NCBI RefSeq assembly: GCF_900185715.1
Contig: NZ_FYAS01000018.1
Span: forward strand, 61,848-125,847
DNA: 64,000 bases
Source: Allobosea sp. CS1GBMeth4
GTDB taxonomy: Bacteria > Pseudomonadota > Alphaproteobacteria > Rhizobiales > Beijerinckiaceae
Direction of reading: 5' to 3'
The position numbers and the translations under genes are program-made. This document shows, one piece after another, positions 36,825-45,263 of the stretch (positions within the stretch are counted from its first letter, which is position 1; every line of letters starts with the position of its first letter). The notes below the pieces were generated by a model, which was not told the origin of the DNA, searched no databases, and saw only the letters and a program-made list of their open reading frames with translations.

Positions 36825-37181
36825 TCAAGAGGGGGTGGGAATGCCTTCAGACCCGTTGGATGCAAGCAGCCGTTCCAGAAGGCGAATGGCCTCTGCCGCT
36901 TGCGTTTGCTGCTCCCGCATATACTCGAGTTGCGCCTTGAGTTTCTCGGGCGAGAACTTGCCAGCTTTGATCTCAGAAAGCGTGAAGCCCATTCTGGAGA
37001 ACTCGAGTATCTGGGCCAGACGCGCCCGGTCGACGTCACGGTAACGACGGTCGGAACCATCCCGTGTCGGGGTCAAGAGGCCGCGCTCCTCGTAGAAGCG
37101 TAGCGCCCGCGGAGTAACACCAAACTCTTCAGCCAATTCGCCGATTGTAAACGTAGCGATAGCAGACACTATTGTCCTCAT
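36825..37181 (-). CDS. MerR-family transcriptional regulator (LiuR-like)
   Basis: 118 residues. Winged HTH at about 10-55 (TIGELAEEFGVTPRALRFYE), RRYRDVDRARLAQILEFSRM, and a C-terminal coiled-coil dimer helix (LKAQLEYMREQQTQAAEAIR). No Cys-based metal site at the end, which fits the LiuR type that controls branched-chain amino acid or acyl-CoA catabolism in proteobacteria. No such genes are next to it here, so it is an orphan. The ATG overlaps the stop of a small upstream frame (ATGA). Confidence 0.85.
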   Translation of the reverse strand: MRTIVSAIATFTIGELAEEFGVTPRALRFYEERGLLTPTRDGSDRRYRDVDRARLAQILEFSRMGFTLSEIKAGKFSPEKLKAQLEYMREQQTQAAEAIRLLERLLASNGSEGIPTPS

Positions 37182-37315
37182 GCTCGGGTGAAAGGCAGGT
37201 CATTCTCAAGCGGGCCTACGGGCGCCTGCGTATTGCTGAGCGTGACCATCGCGGCACGATGGCGCGCCGAGGATTGGTTCTGCTCCAATGCCTCATGGAA
37301 GCCGGCTGCCACCAT
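37178..37315 (-). CDS. Possible small protein overlapping the MerR start
   Basis: A 45-codon frame from ATG 37315 (MVAAGFHEALEQNQSSARHR onward) whose TGA overlaps the MerR ATG. The overlap suggests translational coupling. The same frame continues upstream, interrupted only by the TGA at about 37355, into the 99-codon frame 37355-37654, so it could instead be the tail of a gene broken by a nonsense change. No family recognised. Confidence 0.25.
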   Translation of the reverse strand: MVAAGFHEALEQNQSSARHRAAMVTLSNTQAPVGPLENDLPFTRA

Positions 37316-37354
37316 CTCGACGGCCTCCCCGCACACGCTCGAAGCCTTGCCCAG

Positions 37355-37654
37355 TCACGCCGAGAAGCGGCTGCTCAGGCCTGGACATCTGGAGACCTGT
37401 TCGAGCAGAGTGTCCAGCAGATGAGTTCCAAGGTTGAGCTGAGATTTTCGATCTCTGTATGCAGTGAAGGTCCCTAGAAGATCTATTAGAAAGCGTCGTT
37501 CAGCCTCGTCAATTCGGTCGAATTCATTTGAAATGACTTCTTCGGTGATTGAGTATAGTACATGCAATGGAGCGTCTCCGCCCCATTCACGGATTTCTCT
37601 TTGGACCGCGAGGTTGACTTCAGGTATCCAGCAGAGTTTTTGGATATTCATCAT
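37355..37654 (-). CDS. Hypothetical protein, 99 residues
   Basis: The product is MMNIQKLCWIPEVNLAVQRE and onward, with a regular alpha-helical, charged pattern (SITEEVISNEFDRIDEAERR). Composition is AT-richer than the core genome. There is only a weak ribosome site upstream. I do not recognise a family. It sits upstream of the MerR gene on the same strand. It may be a genuine island gene or the N-terminal part of a protein interrupted at 37355. Confidence 0.4.
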   Translation of the reverse strand: MMNIQKLCWIPEVNLAVQREIREWGGDAPLHVLYSITEEVISNEFDRIDEAERRFLIDLLGTFTAYRDRKSQLNLGTHLLDTLLEQVSRCPGLSSRFSA

Positions 37655-37781
37655 AGGCGGTACCGACGTATATCGTTGTCATATTCGAGTGACTGAAGTA
37701 TCAAAAGGGGCGCGCAATTGAAAGCAAATCTGTATAAATGGTCAGAACTAAGTCAATATTAATTCATATTATACGGGTTGC

Positions 37782-38462
37782 TCACTTCACAAGTACACTA
37801 GTTCCGATCCGAACGCGATCGTAAAGAGCAATCACGTCCTCGTTGAACATGCGAATGCAACCGGAGGAAGCCTCGGTGCCAATCGTCCAAGGTTCGGATG
37901 TTCCATGAATGCGATAAAGCGTGTCGCGCCCACCCCGGTAGAGATAAAGGGCTCGGGCGCCGAGCGGGTTGTCTTCCCCGGGCGGAATGCGCGCGGGGAT
38001 TCCAGGAGCGACCTTTTTCATTTCGTCGGTAGGATACCAGGCAGGCCATGCTGTCTTGCGCCCTACGCTGGCCCGACCTTTCCAGGCCTGACCAGCCGCT
38101 CCAACGGCGACGCCGTAGCGAGCAGCCTTGCCATCATCCTCCACCAGGAAAAGCTGTCTTGCGGCCGTATCGATGACGACCGTTCCCGGCCTCTCTCCGG
38201 TCGTGTTGGGAACGCGCGTCGGCTGCAGACTGGGGTCAAATCGGGCGCGATTAACCGCGCGAACCTCAAAGGGCTCGCCTGCGAACCGCCGTGTTTGCGC
38301 GATATTTTGCGGTTGAGCGGTCATGCCGCAGCCGGTTAATGCTAGCGGGGAGCTGTTGTAGATCAAGCTTGAAACAACCCACCGCCTGGATAATTTGATC
38401 GAGCCATATGGCCAGTAAGGTGCTGTATTTTTCTTGGAATGATGGCCGACTGTGGTGGACAT
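37782..38462 (-). CDS. L,D-transpeptidase (YkuD domain) lipoprotein
   Basis: 226 residues from ATG 38462. The N-terminal region ends in a lipobox-like ALTGC, so membrane anchoring in the periplasm is likely. The YkuD catalytic domain (about 90-226) has VVIDTAARQLFLVED at its start, YRIHGTSEPWTIGTEASSGC with the catalytic His and Cys, and IRMFNEDVIALYDRV. The enzyme would form 3-3 peptide crosslinks or attach proteins to peptidoglycan. Monocistronic, flanked by AT-rich DNA. An upstream start at 38552 adds residues before the signal and is less likely. Confidence 0.85.
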   Translation of the reverse strand: MSTTVGHHSKKNTAPYWPYGSIKLSRRWVVSSLIYNSSPLALTGCGMTAQPQNIAQTRRFAGEPFEVRAVNRARFDPSLQPTRVPNTTGERPGTVVIDTAARQLFLVEDDGKAARYGVAVGAAGQAWKGRASVGRKTAWPAWYPTDEMKKVAPGIPARIPPGEDNPLGARALYLYRGGRDTLYRIHGTSEPWTIGTEASSGCIRMFNEDVIALYDRVRIGTSVLVK

Positions 38463-38514
38463 GCCTATAAGCCGTATCCTTTTTTGGAACCGAAATGCGA
38501 CGTGTCTATGCCCT

Positions 38515-38742
38515 TCATGGTTCTTGCAGAATTCGTCCCGCCCGCCAGCCAATCAGCCCTCCCAGGAAGGCAAAAAAAACGACAGAAAGCGCTAGGTCCC
38601 AGCGAGTCAGAAAGATCGATATCATAAATATCCATAGAATCGCACTGGGAATGAGTCCGCATATAAGAACATTCGATGCCTTTTGACATGCATGTGCTCC
38701 GTCCAGAGGCAATGAATACTCATATAGCTGATCGTCTCTCAT
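38515..38742 (-). CDS. Small predicted membrane protein
   Basis: 75 residues. A GAGG site precedes ATG 38742. Two hydrophobic helices (VLICGLIPSAILWIFMISIF and LALSVVFFAFLGGLIGWRAG) with a polar N-terminus. Lies 52 bp upstream of the transpeptidase on the same strand. No family recognised; the membrane pattern and ribosome site are the evidence for a real gene. Confidence 0.5.
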   Translation of the reverse strand: MRDDQLYEYSLPLDGAHACQKASNVLICGLIPSAILWIFMISIFLTRWDLALSVVFFAFLGGLIGWRAGRILQEP

Positions 38743-39373
38743 TGGCGAAACCTCGACATCTGGAAGCGACTGTGAACATGAGTCGAGCTGAACCGCGGAT
38801 CAGTGGAGCGGGTTCTTTGTTTTCGGGCTTCTTGGAACAGTTTGGCGTTCTCACGGTGTTGAAATTCTGCAGAGGGTAATGGGTAGTTTTATTCTTATAT
38901 GCAAATAAAGGATAAGACATTGCGACTCGGCGCTATCTTGTAGTACCGATTCGTATAATGTTTAATTCTGCGAAAGAGGCGCTGACCGGATCGCGGGAAA
39001 GGCAATGGGCTTAAGTCGTTAAGTGCTCATCAGAAATTGACTCGGAATAACACTAGTAATTCAAATGATTAACTCAAGAAATATTTACATTTCACGAGTA
39101 TATTCAAAAAGCTGATGCTGTATTGATGCTTCAGTCATCGACGCCCGGGCGCCGCGAGCGGAGAGGGGGCGGCAATCACAAAAGCACATCGAAATTGCAC
39201 GCTGGCGCTCATTGCCGGCACGATTGATCCCCGATAGGCGGTCTCCGCTGTCCATTGGGGCGTTTACCACTTCTTCTGCGACGTCGATGAGCGGGAAGGA
39301 ACGCAGCGATCGGGTACCGACCAGCAGAGGGGCGCTATAACAGAAACTGCGGGTTCGAGCGCAGGGCCCGAGC
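38743..39373. other. AT-rich intergenic region, no gene recognised
   Basis: 631 bp between the small membrane-protein gene and the lyase gene, both on the minus strand. 38740-39110 is AT-rich; 39120-39373 is GC-rich with open minus-strand reading but no family resemblance and no ribosome site. It marks the right-hand edge of the low-GC island. Confidence 0.4.
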
Positions 39374-40270
39374 TCATCGAGAGGCGTCCTCCTTCCGGGG
39401 AGCCGCCGTGCCGGCCTCCTCATAGGAGCGGCCAAGCGCTAACATGTCGGGCGTCCCGATCAAGGCGTTCAAAGAGCCGAAATCGAACATTCGATGGCGA
39501 AACGGCTCGTTCGTGCCGTGCTCTTGCAATGAGCGATAATACTCTTGAGCGGTGCGAGCGAGCGCTCGGACGATGCCGCCCGGGAAGATCACGATCCGGA
39601 ACCCCATCTCACCAAGGTCGCTGGCCGATGCGAGGGGGGTGTCACCACCCTCGACCATGTTGACGAGAAGCGGCAGGCGGTCGCCGAGGGTCATCGTGAT
39701 GCGGGCGAGTTGCTGGCGCGACTGCGGTGCCTCGACGAACAGAACATCGGCGCCCGCATCGGCATAGAGCCGTGCACGCTCGATAGCTCGCTCGAATCCT
39801 TCGACAGCGATGGCATCGGTGCGGGCGACGATCAACGTCTCCTCACTAGATCGAGCATCGACGGCGGACTTAATCTTCCCGACCATCTCACGCGGGCTGA
39901 CCAGGCTCTTGTCTTGCAGGTGTCCACACCGCTTCGGCGAAGTTTGGTCTTCGATCTGAATTGCGCTGGCGCCTGCCCGTTCAAGAACTCGCACGGCTCG
40001 TTGGACGTTCAGAGCGTTGCCGTAACCATTATCGGCATCTACGATTATCGGTGTCGACACCCGTTCGCGGACCAGCGCCGTCGCCTCGGCGACCTCGCTC
40101 ATCGAGACCAAGCCGATGTCAGGGCGCCCCAATCGCGTGTAAGCGATCGCCGCCCCCGAGAGATACAAGGCTTCGAAGCCTGCGGCCGCCGCCAGCGAAG
40201 CCGTCAGCGCGTCGTACACGCCGGGCGCTACGATCGGCGCTGTGGCTGTCAGTCGTTGTTTCAGGCTCAT
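39374..40270 (-). CDS. ICL/PEPM-family lyase (2,3-dimethylmalate lyase / methylisocitrate lyase-like)
   Basis: 298 residues from ATG 40270. TIM-barrel of the isocitrate lyase/PEP mutase superfamily: YLSGAAIAYTRLGRPDIGLV, Mg-binding PIIVDADNGYGN, IQIEDQTSPKRCGHL and LIVARTDAIAVEGF. The KRCGH loop with Cys is characteristic of true C-C lyases in the family, as opposed to mutases or hydrolases. Such enzymes split 2-alkylmalates or isocitrates into pyruvate or glyoxylate plus an acid. Its presence with LeuCD-like hydratase genes points to an alkylmalate as substrate. Confidence 0.88.
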   Translation of the reverse strand: MSLKQRLTATAPIVAPGVYDALTASLAAAAGFEALYLSGAAIAYTRLGRPDIGLVSMSEVAEATALVRERVSTPIIVDADNGYGNALNVQRAVRVLERAGASAIQIEDQTSPKRCGHLQDKSLVSPREMVGKIKSAVDARSSEETLIVARTDAIAVEGFERAIERARLYADAGADVLFVEAPQSRQQLARITMTLGDRLPLLVNMVEGGDTPLASASDLGEMGFRIVIFPGGIVRALARTAQEYYRSLQEHGTNEPFRHRMFDFGSLNALIGTPDMLALGRSYEEAGTAAPRKEDASR

Positions 40271-40577
40271 CAAAGTCGTCCTCGAAGGCGACGGTGCCTC
40301 ACATTCCCGCCAAGCGCGGTGAAGGCGGTGAATTGCTTCCACACGAGCTTATCCAATCCGGTTGGCACGCAGTTTCGCCAGCCCGGAACAGGCCAGGCCG
40401 GCCGAAACGCGCGGACGTCGTCTTCGCCATCGGCGTGCGCGGACGCGCGCGTGGGCTGAAGGTGACAAGAGTCGCATGGTCTTCCTAAATCGCGTCGCGG
40501 TGGTCGAATGGATATCAAGGTCGTGTCGTGGGATTTTCTCGGGACGCGATCCAGCCTTGACGTAGCAGAGAGATGTC
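40271..40577. other. Intergenic region between lyase and gntR-tctC
   Basis: 307 bp on the minus-strand path between the TctC stop and the lyase start. No gene recognised. It probably contains the lyase leader; a weak GAGGAC lies just before ATG 40270. I found no copy of the TGTWTT-N6-AATACA site here. Confidence 0.4.
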
Positions 40578-42386
40578 TCACTCGGCCCTCAGACCGCGCT
40601 CCCTGATCAAAGTACCCCATTTTTCGCGCTCCCGGCCCAGGAAGGTCGCGAATTCGGCCGGCGTGTTCGCCACGAACTCGACGCCGAGCGCAGCAAGCTT
40701 GGCGGCAACCTCGGGCTTTCGAAAGAAAGCGCTCACGACAGAGTTGGCTCTTGCTATCACCGCCGGCGGCGTGCCCTTTCGGACCATCAATCCGAGGAAG
40801 CTCAACGCCTCGTAACCCCGTACCGTCTCGGCAATGGCTGGCACCTTGGGAAGGTTCGGCAGACGTTCCGCGCTGGTCACGCCGAGCAGTTTCACCTTTT
40901 TCGCTTCGACCTGCGGTAGGGCCGTCTGGAGATTGTCGAACATCAGGTCGACCTGCCCGCCCAGCAAGTCGGTCATGGCCGGCCCAGCGCCGCGATACGG
41001 CACGTGGGTAAAGTCGACATCGGCCATTTTCCTGAATAGCTCGGGCGCAAGATGGCTTGTGCTGCCGATGCCTGAACTGCCGTAGTTGAGCTTGCCCGGC
41101 TTCCGCTTCGAGAGCTCGATCAACTCGGCGACCGAGTTCACCGGCAACGCCGGCGTCGCGATCAGCAGCATCGGACTGCGCGACAGCATGACCACCGGAT
41201 CGAAGGCTTCAGGATCGTAGAGCAGTTTGTCGCGCAGATACTGATTGCTGACATGCGTCGCTGGCGTTGCGATCAGAAAATGATAGCCGTCCGCCGGAGC
41301 ATTCGCGACCTCGGCGGTCCCAATCGCGCCGGACGCACCCGCCTTGTTCTCGACGATGAAGCGTTGACCCGTGATCTGCGAGAGCGCTTCGGCGGCGAAC
41401 CGCCCCATCACGTCGGTCGCGCCTCCGGCCGGATAGGGAACCATCACCCTTCCAGGCCGGTTCGGCCACGTCTCCTGTGCCAGACACGGCCCTGCGATCA
41501 ATCCGAGCGCGCCTGCCAGGATCATGCGTCGACTTGGAGCGGTGGCGGAACTGCGGCCCGGGCGAGCCCAAGCCGACAGATCCGCGCTCTCCTCCCGCGT
41601 AAATTGGGACACTCGCCGGCTTCGGACGCCCGGCACCGGTGCCCAGCGCCGTTTGCGAGCGCTGCCGGCCCGTTCGAGCTCCATCCGGAAGGAGTAGCGA
41701 TCGGGCCTGTAGAGCGCATGCAGATGCTCGACGCCCTTGTCGTCCGGGCCATAAACGACGCGGGTCAGCGAGAGCAGCGGCGATCCGACCTCGAGGCCGA
41801 GCGCCTCGGCAACGTCAGGCCCGGCCAGCGTCGCACTGATGGTCTGGCTGGCCCTCGTCACAACGACGCCTGAACGCTCGAGCAGCGCAAGCAGCGGCGT
41901 CGAGGAAAGGTCGGCCTCCGAATAGGAGACGCCGATGCGCTGCGGCACATGGGTCACGAGATAAGAGAAGGGCTGCCCGTCGATCAGTCGCACGCGCACT
42001 GAACGCTGCAGGCGCTCGCCCGGTGCGAGCCGCAGCGCGTCGATGAGAGCAGGCGTTGCATTGACGTAGTCGAAGGAAAGAAGCCGTACATTTGTTTGAC
42101 GCCCCATCTCGATGAGATGGGTCAGCACATTCGAGAAATCCGCGATCAGCGGAGCTGCCGTGACCTGCGCGCTGACGAAGGTCCCGGATCCAGGGCGCCG
42201 TTCGATCAGCCCTTCGGCAGCCAGCTTGTCGAGCGCTCGTCGCACGGTGACGCGCGAGACCCCGTGCGCCTCAGCAAGGGATGGCTCGCTCGGCAGCCGC
42301 GTCTGCGGCCGCGCCTCGCCGCTGATGATGCGATCGCGGAGCAGGAGATACAGCCTGCGCGTCTTCAGTGGCTCGACGATCGACAT
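40578..42386 (-). CDS. GntR/HutC-family regulator (UTRA) fused in frame to a TctC binding protein
   Basis: One uninterrupted frame of 602 codons. Residues 1-75 are a GntR winged helix (LPSEPSLAEAHGVSRVTVRR). Residues 85-245 are a UTRA effector domain ending in HALYRPDRYSFRMELERAG, where such regulators normally stop. Residues about 250-285 are an Arg-rich linker with no stop codon. Residues 288-602 are a complete Bug/TctC protein, including a signal-peptide-like MILAGALGLIAGPCLAQ and PYPAGGATDVM, ADGYHFLI and LPKVPAIAET. Either this is a true regulator-sensor fusion, or TctC is also made from the internal ATG at 41525, although no strong ribosome site precedes that ATG. A GGAGGAG occurs about 60 bp upstream of it. 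Confidence 0.8.
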   Translation of the reverse strand: MSIVEPLKTRRLYLLLRDRIISGEARPQTRLPSEPSLAEAHGVSRVTVRRALDKLAAEGLIERRPGSGTFVSAQVTAAPLIADFSNVLTHLIEMGRQTNVRLLSFDYVNATPALIDALRLAPGERLQRSVRVRLIDGQPFSYLVTHVPQRIGVSYSEADLSSTPLLALLERSGVVVTRASQTISATLAGPDVAEALGLEVGSPLLSLTRVVYGPDDKGVEHLHALYRPDRYSFRMELERAGSARKRRWAPVPGVRSRRVSQFTREESADLSAWARPGRSSATAPSRRMILAGALGLIAGPCLAQETWPNRPGRVMVPYPAGGATDVMGRFAAEALSQITGQRFIVENKAGASGAIGTAEVANAPADGYHFLIATPATHVSNQYLRDKLLYDPEAFDPVVMLSRSPMLLIATPALPVNSVAELIELSKRKPGKLNYGSSGIGSTSHLAPELFRKMADVDFTHVPYRGAGPAMTDLLGGQVDLMFDNLQTALPQVEAKKVKLLGVTSAERLPNLPKVPAIAETVRGYEALSFLGLMVRKGTPPAVIARANSVVSAFFRKPEVAAKLAALGVEFVANTPAEFATFLGREREKWGTLIRERGLRAE

Positions 42387-42419
42387 GCCCAGCGCCCACC
42401 CATTTATGATACTGAAATT

Positions 42420-42437
42420 TGTATTGTGATTAATACA
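42420..42437. promoter_or_regulatory. Operator-like inverted repeat TGTATT-N6-AATACA before gntR-tctC
   Basis: Centre about 42 bp upstream of the GntR start. With one mismatch the arms extend to AAATTTGTATT / AATACAGATTT. A closely related site lies upstream of leuC. HutC/GntR proteins bind AT-rich palindromes of this kind, so autoregulation is likely. Confidence 0.55.
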
Positions 42438-42659
42438 GATTTGGCGCTTGTCAAGCGCTGGGTCGGCCCGAACAGCCGTCGCACCGGAGACGGTTGGCGC
42501 GCCTCCGAGGCGGGATGCCCTGTTCGGTCAACTGGTAGGCTCAACGGGAAGCAGCAGGCGCGGGAGCAACAGCGCATCCTTCGCAGTCGTCTCCCCCGGG
42601 GCTCGCCTATCCACGCGAAGCTCCCGTTCGAAGCGGCCGAAAGCAAACTGCGTCGCAGC

Positions 42660-43277
42660 CTATTCCCCCGCCCGCGGCGAAGCCCAGGGACGCCGGGCCG
42701 CGTCGGCAAGGTTGAAAGCCCTGATTTCGGCGGACTGGCTGAGCGTCAGGTCGATATCGTCCCAGCCGTTGAGCAGCTTGGTGCGCCAGACCTGCTCCAC
42801 CTCGAAGGGCACGACCAGATTGCCGGCGACGATCCGACAGGTGGAAAGGTCCACCGTCATCTCCGACAAACCACTCTCGAGCACGGCAATCAAGCATTCG
42901 CCGTCGCCCTCGGCGACCTGCGCCGGCAGCAGTCCATTGTTGACAGCGTTCGAGGCGAAGATGTCGGCGAAACTCGGCGCGATCACGCAGCGGATCCCGT
43001 AGTCGACCAGCGCATACACGGCCGCCTCGCGCGAAGACCCCCCTCCGAAATTGCGGCGCGCAACCAGTACTTGCGCGCCGTCGCGTCCTGGGCGGTTGAG
43101 CGGGAAATCCAGCCGTCGCGCGCCGGTTTCATCGAAGCGCAGATCATGCAGCAGATAGTCGCCATAGCCCTCGGCCCGCGATCGCTTCATGAAGCGCGCG
43201 GGAATGAGCTGATCGGTATCGATGCCGCTGAGCGGCAGCGGGCAGGCCGGCGCAGAGAGCATGGTGAAAGGACGCAT
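42660..43277 (-). CDS. leuD: LeuD-like small subunit of an isopropylmalate-type hydratase
   Basis: 205 residues from ATG 43277, overlapping the LeuC stop by one base (TGATG). Swivel domain of the aconitase superfamily: SGIDTDQLIPARFM, NFGGGSSREAAVYALVDYGI and SFADIFASNAVNNGLLPAQV. It forms a heterodimer with the LeuC-like subunit. The pairing with a lyase and TctC rather than leuA/leuB suggests a catabolic hydratase (for example an alkylmaleate hydratase) instead of leucine synthesis. A housekeeping leuCD is presumably elsewhere. Confidence 0.88.
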   Translation of the reverse strand: MRPFTMLSAPACPLPLSGIDTDQLIPARFMKRSRAEGYGDYLLHDLRFDETGARRLDFPLNRPGRDGAQVLVARRNFGGGSSREAAVYALVDYGIRCVIAPSFADIFASNAVNNGLLPAQVAEGDGECLIAVLESGLSEMTVDLSTCRIVAGNLVVPFEVEQVWRTKLLNGWDDIDLTLSQSAEIRAFNLADAARRPWASPRAGE

Positions 43278-44701
43278 CACATCCGGCTCTCCAGCAGGAC
43301 GCGCATATCGGCCAGATGTCCGGTGACCGCCGCGGCGGCGACCATGGCCGGCGACATCAGATGCGTCCGCGAGGCCGGTCCCTGGCGGCCACGGAAGTTG
43401 CGGTTGGTGGTTGAGGCACAGCGCTCGCCGGGAGCAACCAGGTCGCCATTCATGCCGACGCACATGGAGCAACCGGACGCGACCCATTCGAGCCCTGCGG
43501 CTCGGAATATCCGGTCGAGCCCCTCTTCCTCCGCCTGACGCTTGACCTGCGCCGAACCGGGCGAGACCAGCCCCGGCACCTGGGATTTGCGGCCGGCAAG
43601 CACGGCGGCGGCGGCCCGGATGTCCTCGATGCGGCTGTTGGTGCAGGAGCCTATGAAGACTCGGTCGATCCGGACGTCGGTCAGCCGCTGTCCAGCGGTG
43701 AGGCCCATATAGTCGAGCGCCTCGCGGATATGGGCGGCCCGCCCGGCATCGGCAGCTTCGGTAGGGTCCGGCACTCGCATTGTGACGGGCAATGCATCCT
43801 CCGGGCTCGTGCCCCAGGTCACGATCGGCGCTATCCGCGCGGCGTCGAGCTCGACCTCCTTGTCGAAGGCGGCGTCGCCATCACTGGCGAGCGACAGCCA
43901 GTCCTCGGCAGCACGCTCGAACGCTGTTCCCTGCGGCGGCGCATAGGGACGCCCCCGCAGATAGGCGAGCGTGGTCGCGTCCGGGGCTACCATCCCGCAG
44001 CGCCCGCCGGCCTCGATCGACAGGTTGCACAAGGTCAGCCGCCCCTCCATAGAGAGGCTGCAAATGGTCGAGCCGGCATACTCGATCGCATGGCCGGCCG
44101 CCCCGTCCGCGCCGATGGCCGCGATGATCGAGAGCGCGACGTCCTTGGCGACAATTCCGGGGGCGAGCCGGCCCTCCACCGTGACGCGCAGTCGCTTCGG
44201 CTTCTTCTGCCAGAGCGTCTGCGTCATCAGGACATGCGCGACCTCCGAGGCGCCGATGCCGAAGGCGAGCGCCCCGAAAGCGCCGTGCGTGGCTGTATGG
44301 CTATCGCCGCAGACGATGGTGAGACCGGGCAGCGTCAGTCCCTGCTCGGGCCCGACGACATGGACAATGCCCTGTCCAGGATCCTCGAGGCCGAACAGTC
44401 GCAACCGGTGGTGAAGCACATTGGCGCGCAACTGCTCGATCATCCGCCGGACCGCGGGATCGATCATCGCAAGATCGCGCACGCGCGTCGGCACATAATG
44501 GTCTTCGACGGCGAAGGTCAGATCCGGCCGCGCGACCGCGGCGTCGCGCGCCGCAAGCTTGTCAAAGGCGTGGAATGAGCCTTCGTGCAGGAAGTGGCGG
44601 TCGATCCACAGCAGGCTCTGGCCGTCCTCGCGCTCCACCACGACATGCTCATCCCAGACCTTGTCGAACAGCGTTCGTGGCATCCCTCCGGGGGCAGTCA
44701 T
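43277..44701 (-). CDS. leuC: LeuC-like large subunit of an isopropylmalate-type hydratase
   Basis: 474 residues. 4Fe-4S ligands are visible: Cys in VFIGSCTNSRIEDIRAAAAV and the CxxC of SGCSMCVGMNGD. Other landmarks are IDRHFLHEGSFHAF, VCGDSHTATHGAFGALAFGI and STTNRNFRGRQG. The enzyme dehydrates and rehydrates a 2- or 3-hydroxyacid. First gene of the cluster; the promoter region carries a TGTTTT-N6-AATACA site. No leuA, leuB or ilv genes are adjacent, and the cluster continues with a PEPM-family lyase, so a catabolic alkylmalate pathway is inferred. Confidence 0.9.
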   Translation of the reverse strand: MTAPGGMPRTLFDKVWDEHVVVEREDGQSLLWIDRHFLHEGSFHAFDKLAARDAAVARPDLTFAVEDHYVPTRVRDLAMIDPAVRRMIEQLRANVLHHRLRLFGLEDPGQGIVHVVGPEQGLTLPGLTIVCGDSHTATHGAFGALAFGIGASEVAHVLMTQTLWQKKPKRLRVTVEGRLAPGIVAKDVALSIIAAIGADGAAGHAIEYAGSTICSLSMEGRLTLCNLSIEAGGRCGMVAPDATTLAYLRGRPYAPPQGTAFERAAEDWLSLASDGDAAFDKEVELDAARIAPIVTWGTSPEDALPVTMRVPDPTEAADAGRAAHIREALDYMGLTAGQRLTDVRIDRVFIGSCTNSRIEDIRAAAAVLAGRKSQVPGLVSPGSAQVKRQAEEEGLDRIFRAAGLEWVASGCSMCVGMNGDLVAPGERCASTTNRNFRGRQGPASRTHLMSPAMVAAAAVTGHLADMRVLLESRM

Positions 44702-45263
44702 GCACGGGCCTCTTCCTCACCAGCGCTGCGCCGTATGCTAACGGCAGGATCCGGAAGAACGCAATGGCTGTTTTATATATAATACAAGATAAAGTGCTTA
44801 GTATGAGACAGGTGCCCGCGCTCGCCGTTTTTGAGGCGATCAGCTTCGCCACGGTCGGCTGTCCAGAGCGGAAGCACCAAGGAGGGTGAAAAGCGCCATT
44901 GCGTGAGAGCGAGTCGACCGAAGTCTCGACCCGGCCGCCCCTGAATTCGTGGTGGCAGCTTGCCCAGACAGGAGCCATTCACGTCAACCATGGTGAAAAC
45001 GCCGCCGGCTTGCCCTTCAATATCGAAGTCGGTTGCGACAGGCGAAATTGAGCGGAAGAAGGTTGACAGACAAGCCGCACAGCGCGTGGCCCAGTAGGAA
45101 GCCGGCATTCATTTCTGTCCGGGCCCCCCGGCCCATGCCTGCAGACGTGCGGCGCCGTAGGGCAGACGAGGCGAGACCCCCGCCGTGAAAACTTCGGCGG
45201 AGGTCCCTAAACCCACACTCCAGGGGGTGAATCTGAAGAGCGGGTTCTGACGTCGTCCGAGGG
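44702..45263. other. Intergenic region upstream of leuC, with promoter and no gene
   Basis: 562 bp between leuC (minus) and the end of the autotransporter (minus). 44765-44810 is AT-rich (TATATATAATAC) and should contain the leuC promoter and operator. A GC-rich hairpin with one mismatch at 45175-45208 follows the autotransporter stop and could aid termination. The middle has broken frames only. Confidence 0.4.
44769..44786. promoter_or_regulatory. Operator-like inverted repeat TGTTTT-N6-AATACA before leuC
   Basis: 18-bp site centred about 77 bp upstream of the leuC ATG. One position differs from the site upstream of gntR-tctC (TGTATT-N6-AATACA), with the same 6-bp spacer. Shared sites suggest that the GntR-UTRA protein controls both units. 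Confidence 0.5.

Noticed and set aside
45175..45208. GC-rich hairpin after the autotransporter
   Set aside because: One mismatch and no T-run, so not called as a terminator feature.
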